This document shows positions 17,836-25,999 of a DNA stretch of 60,746 nucleotides, piece by piece (within the stretch, counting starts at the first letter, position 1; each line of letters begins with the position of its first letter). This DNA is from Anaerolineae bacterium. Its GTDB lineage: Bacteria > Chloroflexota > Anaerolineae > JAADDB01. Where the stretch lies: assembly GCA_015490995.1 (NCBI GenBank), contig WFWT01000146.1, positions 1 through 60,746 of the forward strand. The letters are read 5' to 3'. Under the pieces are notes generated by a model that did no database searches, was not told the origin of the DNA, and was given only the letters and a program-made list of their open reading frames with translations. Both the position numbers and the translations under genes were made by a program.

Positions 17836-19118
17836 ACATCGGCATCGTATCCACCCGCCTGGCCGGCACAGACGGCGTCTCTCTGGAAACGGAAAAGTGG
17901 ACCACCATCTTTCGACGGCTGGGGCATCACGTCTACTACTGTGCGGGGGAACTGGAACCGGAAGGCCCTCCGGGGATGCTGGTGCCTAAAATGCACTTCA
18001 CGCACCCGGAAGTACAGTGGATATACACCCACGCGTTCGGCACCGAGACCCCTGCTCCGGACTTAATGCGTCGCATTGAAGCAGTGGTACTGGAACTGAA
18101 AGAACACTTGCAACGCTTCCTCCACGCATATGCCATCGAGGTGCTGGTTGTGGAAAACGCCCTGGCTATCCCCATGAATATCCCCCTGGGCATTGCCCTG
18201 CGAGATGTTATTGCCGAAACGCGTATTCCGACCATCGGTCACCATCACGACTTTTACTGGGAACGACAACGCTTCTTCCCCAATTGTATCCCCGAGATTC
18301 TCGACGCCGTCTTCCCACCAGATCTGCCCAACATTGTGCACGTGGTTATCAACACACCGGCCCAACAAAGCCTGCGAGAACGTCGCGGCCTCGAAAGCGA
18401 AATCGTGCCCAACATCTTTGACTTCGCCCGGGCTGCGCCCGGGCTTAATACCTTCAGTCGCGACCTCCGTAGTCGCCTGGGCATCGGCGACGACCAGCTC
18501 TTTATTCTGCAACCCACCCGGGTCATCCGCCGCAAAGGGATCGAGCTCTCCATCGAGCTGGTACGACGGCTGCGAGAGCCTCGCCAACGCGCACGCCTGT
18601 TGAACAAAGAGCCTATCTTGGTCATCACCCACCGCGCCGGCGACGAAGGGATGGAATACCTAGAGGAACTCAAAGCCCGGGCAGACCAAGCTCGCGTTCC
18701 CCTTATCTACGCCGCCACCCGCTTTGGACCTCGTCCCCGGGTGCTCCACAACCAGGAGAAAGTGTACTCGCTCTGGGACGCGTATGTACACGCGGATTTC
18801 GTCACTTATCCCAGCCGATACGAGGGCTTCGGGAACGCCCTGCTAGAAAGCATTTATTTCCGACTACCGACTCTGGTGAACCGCTATAGCGTATACGTGA
18901 CCGATATTGCGCCTCTTGGGTTCGATCTCATCGAAATTGAAGGTGCCATCACCGATGAAACGGTGGAACAAACCATCGAGGCCATTGTAGATCCTGTGCG
19001 CCGTCGGCGTATGGTGGAGTATAATTATTACCTCGCCTTGCATCACTTCTCCTATGAGGCCGTGATGCCAAAACTACAACGTATTTTAGCCCTGTGTGTG
19101 GATCGCAGAGCGCCATGA
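17832..19118 (+). CDS. GT4-type glycosyltransferase, first of two paralogues
   Basis: A 428-residue GT-B glycosyltransferase. ATG at 17832 overlaps the previous stop (ATGA) and yields the conserved start GIVSTRLAGTDGVSLE shared with the paralogue at 20667. The C-terminal nucleotide-sugar domain has LQPTRVIRRKGIELSIELV and the EX7E motif YEGFGNALLE. Another shared signature is PTIGHHHDFYWER. There is no signal peptide or membrane segment, so it is cytoplasmic. Retaining GT4 enzymes use UDP-, GDP- or ADP-sugars; donor and acceptor here are unknown. Placement in a sugar-uptake operon suggests a glycoside such as a compatible solute or a soluble oligosaccharide, by inference only. Confidence 0.88.
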   Translation: MNIGIVSTRLAGTDGVSLETEKWTTIFRRLGHHVYYCAGELEPEGPPGMLVPKMHFTHPEVQWIYTHAFGTETPAPDLMRRIEAVVLELKEHLQRFLHAYAIEVLVVENALAIPMNIPLGIALRDVIAETRIPTIGHHHDFYWERQRFFPNCIPEILDAVFPPDLPNIVHVVINTPAQQSLRERRGLESEIVPNIFDFARAAPGLNTFSRDLRSRLGIGDDQLFILQPTRVIRRKGIELSIELVRRLREPRQRARLLNKEPILVITHRAGDEGMEYLEELKARADQARVPLIYAATRFGPRPRVLHNQEKVYSLWDAYVHADFVTYPSRYEGFGNALLESIYFRLPTLVNRYSVYVTDIAPLGFDLIEIEGAITDETVEQTIEAIVDPVRRRRMVEYNYYLALHHFSYEAVMPKLQRILALCVDRRAP

Positions 19119-20599
19119 ACATGCCGGGAGGAAAGATCGATCGCACCTCGGCCCAGCCGTTACACGCGCAACTCAAGGATATTATCCGCACCGCGATTCA
19201 GGAAGGAGCGCTCAAAGCCGGAGACCGCCTTCCTACCGAACACGAACTCTGCCGGATCTACGGTATTAGCCGGACACCGGTCCGGCAAGCGCTCCAGGAA
19301 CTTGTCCAGGAGGGGTGGTTGGTGCGCATTCCCGGTCGAGGCACTTACGTGGCCGACAGGGAACGTCCGCGCGCCTCGCGGGGCTATTTGACCCTTCGTT
19401 TGGTCACAGAACCCGGGTGGAGCATGCCCCTCCAAGAGGCAGCTCGCTTGTGGAACCACGACCACCCCCATCGACCGCTGAACTTGGACATCGTCGAGAT
19501 CCCTTATCCCCGCCTGCGCGAACACCTAATGGATGCCGTGGCCACCGGTACCGCGCCCGATATCTCCTTGCTGGACTCCGCCTGGGTAGCTGAATTCGCG
19601 CACCTGCGCTACATACTGCCCTTAGAGGCCATCGCCCCACGGCGTGCCGAACAGGTCACTGCCCGGTTGTTGGCCGCAGCTGTCGCCGCTAATTCCTACG
19701 AGAACCAGCTGATGGCCCTGCCCGCCAGCGTGGACGTGGCTATCCTCTGGTATCGCCGTGATTGGCTGGAAGCCGAAGGGCTCGCCCCACCCCGTACCTG
19801 GGAGGACCTCGTCCGCGTAGGGACCCACTTTCACCACCCTAATGTCCGCAGCCGCTACGGCCCCGATACGTACGGCCTCGTCTTTGTGGGAGGACGGCGG
19901 GGTGGGGAAACCACCACCTACCAGCTGCTCCCCCTGCTCTGGAGCGCTGGTGGGGACCTCATCGCCGGAGGACGGGTGCTCCTGGACAGCGAATCAACCC
20001 ACCAATTCCTCACGTTCCTCCACGACCTTATTCATCGCTGGCACATAACCCCGCCGGAAGTGACCACCTACGCGTGGGATCAGGCAGCCCATACCTTTGC
20101 CCACCGCCGCGCGGTCATGGCCTTCGGTGGCTTGTACGAAATGCAGTTCATGCGCGCGGAGCGGGGGTGGAGTGAAGCCCAATTTCGCCAGCGCGTGGGC
20201 ATTATTCCTATTCCCGCCGCCAAGGAAGGGCCTTATGCCACTCTCGGTGGCATGTCATACGTCATCTTTCGGCAATCCCCTCAGCCAGATATTGCCTTCC
20301 GCTTTCTCGAGTACACAGGCCATCCGGCAGCCGTACGCACGTTCTGGCGTTACCTGCAACGTCACACTGCGTGGCAGGACCTCACGCCCGACCCGCGAAC
20401 CTCCGCCTTCCTGGCCGCTACCGCGCCCCTCCTCACCCTGGGACGCCCCCGCCCTTCTGTCCCCCAATACGCACGCGTCTCCGAGCAGTTCTGTTGGCTT
20501 ATTGAAGAAACCTTGCACGGCCACCCCGATCCCGGCACATTGTTACACCGTGTGGCGGACCGTATTGCTGTGCTTACCGGCTTACCCCTGTTAAACTGA
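19115..20599 (+). CDS. GntR DNA-binding domain fused to a family 1 solute-binding domain
   Basis: A 494-residue fusion. Residues about 8-78 are a GntR winged helix (QPLHAQLKDIIRTAI, GDRLPTEHELCRIYG, GRGTYVAD). Residues about 90-490 resemble an extracellular solute-binding protein of the SBP_bac_1 type (ATGTAPDISLLDSAWV, ALPASVDVAILWYRRDWLE, RTWEDLV), yet there is no signal peptide or lipobox. It is therefore probably a cytoplasmic sugar sensor that uses the transporter-type fold as its effector domain, replacing the usual UTRA, FCD or LacI-like domain. The start overlaps the glycosyltransferase stop (ATGA). Likely target: the operon promoter at 11125 (inference). The ligand may be the imported sugar. 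Confidence 0.85.
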   Translation: MNMPGGKIDRTSAQPLHAQLKDIIRTAIQEGALKAGDRLPTEHELCRIYGISRTPVRQALQELVQEGWLVRIPGRGTYVADRERPRASRGYLTLRLVTEPGWSMPLQEAARLWNHDHPHRPLNLDIVEIPYPRLREHLMDAVATGTAPDISLLDSAWVAEFAHLRYILPLEAIAPRRAEQVTARLLAAAVAANSYENQLMALPASVDVAILWYRRDWLEAEGLAPPRTWEDLVRVGTHFHHPNVRSRYGPDTYGLVFVGGRRGGETTTYQLLPLLWSAGGDLIAGGRVLLDSESTHQFLTFLHDLIHRWHITPPEVTTYAWDQAAHTFAHRRAVMAFGGLYEMQFMRAERGWSEAQFRQRVGIIPIPAAKEGPYATLGGMSYVIFRQSPQPDIAFRFLEYTGHPAAVRTFWRYLQRHTAWQDLTPDPRTSAFLAATAPLLTLGRPRPSVPQYARVSEQFCWLIEETLHGHPDPGTLLHRVADRIAVLTGLPLLN

Positions 20600-20615
20600 T
20601 AGGTTAAACTGATAG
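20590..20615 (+). repeat. 13-bp perfect tandem duplication at a stop codon
   Basis: GTTAAACTGATAG occurs twice in a row; the first copy contains the TGA stop of the GntR fusion. It is probably a replication-slippage duplication, though a regulatory role for the second glycosyltransferase is possible. Confidence 0.7.
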
Positions 20616-20666
20616 CACACAGCTACCGAGTAAGCACAGTGTTTATATCGACAAAAGGAGGACATC

Positions 20667-21956
20667 ATGTCCGCAGTGATCCCGCCGCGCAAGACATCTG
20701 CGCACCACCTGCACGTCGGGTTTGTCTCCACCCGCCTAAGCGGCACCGATGGCGTTTCCCTTGAGGTCATCAAGTGGGATCACGTGCTGGCAGCCATGGG
20801 GCATGAGCGATTTTACTTCGCGGGTGAACTGAGTTGGCCAGAAGAACGGAGCTATCTCGTACCGGAAGCGCACTTCCAACATCCCGACGTTCAGGCCATT
20901 AACGCGGACCTGTTCGACGACTACACCCGTACCGAAACCACCTCCCGGCGTGTGGGTGAGCTAAAAGCCCACCTGAAACACCACCTACGCGCTTTCATCC
21001 GCCAATACCACATCGATCTTCTCATCGTGGAAAACGCCCTATCCCTGCCCATGAACGTCCCCCTTGGCCTTGCGCTCGCCGAACTCATAGCTGAGACAGA
21101 TATCCCCACCATCGCGCATCACCACGATTTCTGGTGGGAACGCACCCGTTATGCCGTCCACGCCGCGGGAGACTATTTACAAGCCGCGTTTCCTCCCAAC
21201 CTGCCCTCCATTCGCCACGTGGTGATTAACTCTTTTGCCCAAGCCCAGCTTGCCCTACGTACAGGCATCAGCGCGGTACCCATCCCCAACGTCATGGATT
21301 TCGAACACCCCCCACCGCCACCCGACGTGTACGCGGAGGACATCCGGAAAGCCTTAGCTATCCCGGAAAATGCATACTTCATCCTTCAGCCCACCCGCAT
21401 CGTCCCCCGCAAACGGATCGAACACGCCATCGAACTGGTCCGACGCCTAGACCTGCCCGCTGTACTGGTGATCTCCCATGCTTCCGGCGACGAAGGCAAT
21501 GACTACGCGCAATACCTCAAAGAATACGCCACCTTAATGGGGGTAACCGTACGCATGGCAGCCGATCGCATTGCCTATCACCGCGGGCGCACGCCCGCCG
21601 GAGAAAAGGTATACGCCCTAGCCGACGCGTATCAGCACGCGGACTTGGTCACCTACCCTTCGGCCATCGAAGGCTTCGGCAACGCTTTCCTGGAGGCTAT
21701 CTACTACAAACGCCCTTTGGTCATGAGCGCCTATCCCATCTTTCGCACGGACATCCAACCAAAAGGGTTTCGGGTCATTGCATTTCAGGACTTCGTGGAT
21801 GATGCCACCGTCACCCAAACCCGGCATCTCTTGCTCCATCCGGAAGAGGCACAAGCCATGTGTGAGCACAATTACCAACTCGGTCGGCGATACTTCTCTT
21901 ACCGTACCCTGGAGAAACGTCTGGCCGCCCTCTTAAGCGATTGCTTCGGGGATTAA
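20667..21956 (+). CDS. GT4-type glycosyltransferase, second paralogue
   Basis: A 429-residue GT-B enzyme alignable over its full length with the product of 17832. Shared blocks: VSTRLSGTDGVSLE, ENALSLPMNVPLGLAL, PTIAHHHDFWWER, LQPTRIVPRKRIEHAIELV, and EX7E in IEGFGNAFLE. AAAGGAGGAC precedes the ATG. The 67-base gap from the regulator breaks the ATGA chain seen upstream. Duplication with retention of all motifs suggests two active enzymes with different acceptors or a heteromer. It ends 25 bases from the convergent livF without a visible terminator. No membrane segment. Donor and acceptor unknown. Confidence 0.88.
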   Translation: MSAVIPPRKTSAHHLHVGFVSTRLSGTDGVSLEVIKWDHVLAAMGHERFYFAGELSWPEERSYLVPEAHFQHPDVQAINADLFDDYTRTETTSRRVGELKAHLKHHLRAFIRQYHIDLLIVENALSLPMNVPLGLALAELIAETDIPTIAHHHDFWWERTRYAVHAAGDYLQAAFPPNLPSIRHVVINSFAQAQLALRTGISAVPIPNVMDFEHPPPPPDVYAEDIRKALAIPENAYFILQPTRIVPRKRIEHAIELVRRLDLPAVLVISHASGDEGNDYAQYLKEYATLMGVTVRMAADRIAYHRGRTPAGEKVYALADAYQHADLVTYPSAIEGFGNAFLEAIYYKRPLVMSAYPIFRTDIQPKGFRVIAFQDFVDDATVTQTRHLLLHPEEAQAMCEHNYQLGRRYFSYRTLEKRLAALLSDCFGD

Positions 21957-21981
21957 ATAACCTGAAGCCACCTCATGAGCA

Positions 21982-22692
21982 TTACGCCCAAAATGCCTTG
22001 CGCACGTCGGTAAACTCCTCTACCGGCCCCTCAAACTTGTTCCGCCCCAACTCGAGGACATACACATAGTCCGCGATCTTGAGGGCCTGACGGATCTCCT
22101 GATCCACCAATACAATGGTGATCCCTTCCTCATCTCGCAAACGGGTGAGCATCTCGTAGACCTCTTCCGAGAGAAGCTTGGCCAGACCCGCGGTGGGCTC
22201 GTCCACCAGGATTACCTTGGGATCGGTCATCAGGGTGCGAGCGAGCTCCACCATACGCTGCATCCCCCCCGAAAGTTCCCCTGCCTTGGACTTTCGCCGA
22301 TCCTTCAGGGCGGGAAAACGTTCGTAATTCTCCTCCAACTTGCGCCGGATGCGCTCCTTATCGTGGCGGAACGTCCACGCGCCTAACTCAATGTTTTCCT
22401 CAACGGTCATCCAGCGGAACACGCTGGGTTGCTGGGGAATGTAAGCAATCCCCTTGCGAATGCGTTGGTAAGTAGGCAACTGCACAATGTTCTCCCCGTC
22501 CAGAAGCACTTCCCCGGCGTTGGGCTTGAGAAAACCATAAACGGCCTTTAGTAAGGTTGACTTGCCTACCCCGTTGGCCCCCAGGATAGCGGTTAACTTG
22601 CCTTTCTGGGCTGTGATGGACACCCCCTGCAAAATGTTGAGGTCCTTGTAGTAGCCCACGTAGAGATCGCGCACCTCCAGCGTTGCGCTCAT
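21982..22692 (-). CDS. livF: Branched-chain amino-acid-type ABC transporter ATP-binding protein LivF
   Basis: A 236-residue ATPase, last gene of a five-gene livJHMGF operon. Walker A GANGVGKST, Q-loop IPQQPSVF, signature LSGGMQRMVELAR, Walker B VILVDEPTAGL and a switch region with VLVDQE (an Asp-Gln pair where His is usual) are visible. The last point deserves an alignment check, although LivF proteins commonly vary there. The start overlaps the livG stop. It couples ATP hydrolysis to LivHM. Confidence 0.94.
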   Translation of the reverse strand: MSATLEVRDLYVGYYKDLNILQGVSITAQKGKLTAILGANGVGKSTLLKAVYGFLKPNAGEVLLDGENIVQLPTYQRIRKGIAYIPQQPSVFRWMTVEENIELGAWTFRHDKERIRRKLEENYERFPALKDRRKSKAGELSGGMQRMVELARTLMTDPKVILVDEPTAGLAKLLSEEVYEMLTRLRDEEGITIVLVDQEIRQALKIADYVYVLELGRNKFEGPVEEFTDVRKAFWA

Positions 22693-23429
22693 GCGGCCAC
22701 CTCCTCTTCCTCCTCACCCAGGTATGCCTCAATCACGCGGGGGTCCTTTCGCACCGCTTCCGGATCACCGTCCGCAATAAGCTCACCATAATTCAGCACC
22801 AGAAGACGTTTGCTCAAGGTGAAGATAGTATCCATATCGTGGCTGATAATGATAAAAGCCCGCTCCAAGTTTTCGTTCACGTGCACAATGAAATCCCAGA
22901 TCGTCTGACGCAACTTGGGGTGAACGCCGGCAAAGGGCTCGTCCAGGATGATCAACTTGGGGTCCAGCATGAGCAACCGGCCCAGTTCCAGGAGTTTCTG
23001 CTGCCCACCGGATAGGTTACGGGCAAATTCGCGGGCCAGGTGGTCGATGGTGAGGAACTCCAAGATCTCGGTGGCTTTCTTTTCTAGAGCCCGACGATTG
23101 GCTGTTGGGTGCAGGGCCAAAGCAGGCACCAACATGTTCTCCATTACCGTCATGCGCCGAAAGGCGCGGGTAATCTGAAACGTGCGCCCCAGGCCACGCC
23201 GTGCGATCTCGTATGGTTTAAGGGGGTCAATGCGCTCACCGTTAAAGTAAACGGTGCCACTGGTGGGCTTGATCACCCCGCTAATGATGTTGGTTAACGT
23301 GGTCTTCCCCGCGCCGTTGGGGCCGATCAGGCCGATGCGCTCCGGCCCGTTAATGCGAAAGGAAACACCCTTTAGGGCCTGAAGCCCTCCGAAATGCTTG
23401 ACCACATTGCGAACTTCAAGCTCGATCAT
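22689..23429 (-). CDS. livG: Branched-chain amino-acid-type ABC transporter ATP-binding protein LivG
   Basis: A 246-residue ATPase. Walker A GPNGAGKTT, signature LSGGQQKLLELGR, Walker B LIILDEPFAGVHP and switch His in IIISHDMD are all present. The C-terminus carries a Glu run (GEEEEEV). The start overlaps the livM stop by 4 bases and the stop overlaps the livF start, so production is coupled to its partners. Livs transport leucine, isoleucine and valine in E. coli; homologues take amides, urea or aromatic acids, so the substrate is open. Confidence 0.95.
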   Translation of the reverse strand: MIELEVRNVVKHFGGLQALKGVSFRINGPERIGLIGPNGAGKTTLTNIISGVIKPTSGTVYFNGERIDPLKPYEIARRGLGRTFQITRAFRRMTVMENMLVPALALHPTANRRALEKKATEILEFLTIDHLAREFARNLSGGQQKLLELGRLLMLDPKLIILDEPFAGVHPKLRQTIWDFIVHVNENLERAFIIISHDMDTIFTLSKRLLVLNYGELIADGDPEAVRKDPRVIEAYLGEEEEEVAA

Positions 23430-24628
23430 CCTTCTCCCTCCTGGACCGTTTCCGGCACCAAGCGTCGCCGCGCCGCAATCTCTTCAGTTACCCCGGCGCG
23501 GGTAAGGCGTTGAATGATCGGGTAAATCAGCCCGTTGTTCTGGAAGCGCAGAGTTAACATGAGCAAGAGCCCGAAGAACACCAGACGCCAATCGGTCATG
23601 TCAATAGTCCAGGGCCCTATGGTAATGTTCTGGCGCAAGAACTCCAGCGCGAATTCGATGAGAATAGCCCCAATAGCCGCTCCCACCAGGCTCTCCATCC
23701 CGCCGATTACGGCCATCGCGATGACCAAGCTCATCTGAAGAATGAGGAGGATGTTAGGCGTGATCACCCCAATGTAATGAGCCTCCACAGCGCCAGCAGC
23801 CGCCGCGATCATGCTGGTAATAACGAAGAGCAACACCTTATACCGAACAATATTGACACCCAACGCCGCTGCTGCCTCCTCGTCCTCCCGAATGGAGCGG
23901 AAGAAGAGCCCGTAACGGGACGAGGCCAGCCAATGCATAAAGACCATGGACCCCAAGAAAAGGAAAAGCATCACGTAGTACGGTGGGATCTTACTGGTGG
24001 CATCAAAGTACATGCCAAAGATGGTTACACCCTTGGGGAAAAGGGGAGGTAACTCCAATCCGTTGGGGCCATCCGTAATCGCGATCTCCGCGTTCAGGGC
24101 CACCCGTAAAATCTCCGAAAACCCGATGGTAAAAAGTGCCAGGTATGCCTGCCGGAGGCGCAAGACCAGCACACCGATGAGAAAACCGAACACACCCCCC
24201 AACAACACCCCCAACAAAATGCCCACGTAAATAGGGGGTCGGTAGATCAAAGTACCCGCAGGCATAGTCGCCTTCGCGATGTCCAGACACGTGGGCTCTC
24301 CTGCCGTAACCGGGTTCAGCAGAAAGAGCGTGTAACTACCCACCGTGATCTCCGGACAAACTCCGGTCGGCACGGTGGTCAACCGCACGAATTTGGCGAA
24401 CAGGCCTGTGGTGTAGGCGCCAATGGCCATAAAGGCCATGTGGCCGAAGGAGAACTGCCCACCGTACCCGGCCAGTAACGCCCAGCTAGAAGCGAGAATG
24501 GCGTAAAAGTACGCCACGATGGCGATGTGCATAATATACGGTCGGGATACCAGCGCCAGAGGCGCCAGCAACATCACCACCACTCCTAACCCAAGGGGCA
24601 GCCAGATCCAGAGCGCATTTCGGTTCAT
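23426..24628 (-). CDS. livM: Branched-chain amino-acid-type ABC transporter permease LivM
   Basis: A 400-residue polytopic permease, longer than the usual 300-330. The core signature is AGYGGQFSFGHMAFMAIGAYT, and the cytoplasmic loop that meets the ATPases has SIREDEEAAAALGVN. A loop of about 50 residues between early membrane segments (residues about 85-135, with two Cys) accounts for part of the extra length. The start overlaps the livH stop by ATGA. It forms the pore with LivH. Confidence 0.94.
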   Translation of the reverse strand: MNRNALWIWLPLGLGVVVMLLAPLALVSRPYIMHIAIVAYFYAILASSWALLAGYGGQFSFGHMAFMAIGAYTTGLFAKFVRLTTVPTGVCPEITVGSYTLFLLNPVTAGEPTCLDIAKATMPAGTLIYRPPIYVGILLGVLLGGVFGFLIGVLVLRLRQAYLALFTIGFSEILRVALNAEIAITDGPNGLELPPLFPKGVTIFGMYFDATSKIPPYYVMLFLFLGSMVFMHWLASSRYGLFFRSIREDEEAAAALGVNIVRYKVLLFVITSMIAAAAGAVEAHYIGVITPNILLILQMSLVIAMAVIGGMESLVGAAIGAILIEFALEFLRQNITIGPWTIDMTDWRLVFFGLLLMLTLRFQNNGLIYPIIQRLTRAGVTEEIAARRRLVPETVQEGEG

Positions 24629-25854
24629 AACTCTCTCCCAAACAACCCGGTGGGTTTCAGGAGCAACACGAGCACCAGGATGAGCATACCGTAGGCAGGA
24701 ATATAGGCCGCAGCGCGATGGGGATCAGGCACACACCCGGCGCCGAGGGCTTCTACCACCCCCACGATCAAACCACCCACAAACGCACCGGGCAAAGATC
24801 CCATCCCACCCAGGACGATGATGACAAACGAGCGAGCAGCGGCCTGAGTACCCACCCAGGGCACCCAGGAGAACACCTGGACCAGCGAAGCGCCGGACAA
24901 ACCCGCCAGCATGCCGCCCAGACCAAAGGCAAGCGTGTTCATCACATTAGGGTTAATGCCGGTCACCGCGGCTGCCTGCCGATCCTGGCTCACCGCGCGC
25001 AACGCCTTACCAATCCAGGTGCGGTACAAAAACCACATGAGCAACCCCAACAAGATGAGCGCGATGACGGCCGCGGTTACCCGGGGGGAGGGAATGACAA
25101 TCTCCTCAAAAAGACGCACCGTCCCCGGAGTCACCTTAAGAAGGGACCCTTCCTCCCCAGGAATGGCCAGCCGGGGGTAATCAAAATAGCGGGGCACCTT
25201 CTTGGGATTGGCTCCCACTAAAGCCAGAGTCGTGTATTGGAGGAAGAAGGAGAGACCAAATGTCACCAAAATGGCATATTCCCCCGGGCGCTCCACCTGA
25301 CCGGTGTTCATCGGCCGGAGGAAGAGCACCTCAAACAGAGCGCCAATAACGAAGGTCAACACAGCGGACACCACCACCGCGGCCAAGGGGTGCAACCCCG
25401 GGAACCACTCTTGAGTTAAGTAGTACACGAACATGCCACCCAGCATGTAAAACTCGCCGTGGGCAAAACTGACGATGCCCAAAATAGAGAAAATGAGGGT
25501 TAAGCCCAGAGCCATCAAGCCATAAATGATGCCCACGACTAGGCCATTGACCACCTGGGTGAGCACAAATGCGGAGTTACTCACACACAAGTTATTAGGA
25601 TACGTGGCCGCGAAGGCGGTGAGAAAGATGGCCACCGTGGCTGCACCAGGCACTACAACCCACTTCCAGTCCAGACGGGGAGTAAAGTACGCCAGCAGGG
25701 CGAGTCCGAAAGGACCGGAAGCGGCTCCCACCATGGCTCCAGCCAAAGCCGCTTGTGAAACATCCAGATCCCGTCGGGCGTACACCCGGGGGATGAGCAC
25801 AGCACCTACGACGCCCCAACCGATGATCCACAACAGCGCTAACCATAAATACAT
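24625..25854 (-). CDS. livH: Branched-chain amino-acid-type ABC transporter permease LivH with N-terminal extension
   Basis: A 409-residue permease. The normal LivH core starts near residue 98 (VLTQVVNGLVVGIIYGLMAL, then SFAHGEFYMLGG), so the first about 95 residues are an extra module with roughly three hydrophobic segments (LWLALLWIIGWGVVGAVLIP, AALAGAMVGAASGPFGLALL, VVVPGAATVAIFLTAFAA). Such an extension is unusual against the typical length of about 300. The ATPase-contact loop reads AVSQDRQAAAVTGIN. It is separated from livJ by a 12-bp-stem hairpin. Confidence 0.93.
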   Translation of the reverse strand: MYLWLALLWIIGWGVVGAVLIPRVYARRDLDVSQAALAGAMVGAASGPFGLALLAYFTPRLDWKWVVVPGAATVAIFLTAFAATYPNNLCVSNSAFVLTQVVNGLVVGIIYGLMALGLTLIFSILGIVSFAHGEFYMLGGMFVYYLTQEWFPGLHPLAAVVVSAVLTFVIGALFEVLFLRPMNTGQVERPGEYAILVTFGLSFFLQYTTLALVGANPKKVPRYFDYPRLAIPGEEGSLLKVTPGTVRLFEEIVIPSPRVTAAVIALILLGLLMWFLYRTWIGKALRAVSQDRQAAAVTGINPNVMNTLAFGLGGMLAGLSGASLVQVFSWVPWVGTQAAARSFVIIVLGGMGSLPGAFVGGLIVGVVEALGAGCVPDPHRAAAYIPAYGMLILVLVLLLKPTGLFGREL

Positions 25855-25941
25855 TGCTGATGCTCCTTCCCCATGAAATTACCCGGTGGCATGGCGAGGT
25901 CACGCGCCCGATGACCCCTCACCGAACCAGGGCCATCATAA

Positions 25942-25969
25942 CCGGCCCCCACCCGAAGGTGGGGGCCGG
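25942..25969 (-). terminator. Hairpin between livJ and livH
   Basis: CCGGCCCCCACC and GGTGGGGGCCGG form a 12-bp perfect stem with a 4-base loop, 31 bases after the livJ stop in the transcribed direction. The following bases are only moderately T-rich (TTATGATGG). It mirrors the hairpin at 12704 in the sugar operon. Confidence 0.72.
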
Positions 25970-25999
25970 CCGGCACGCCACCGACACGCGCCGTCCCCC

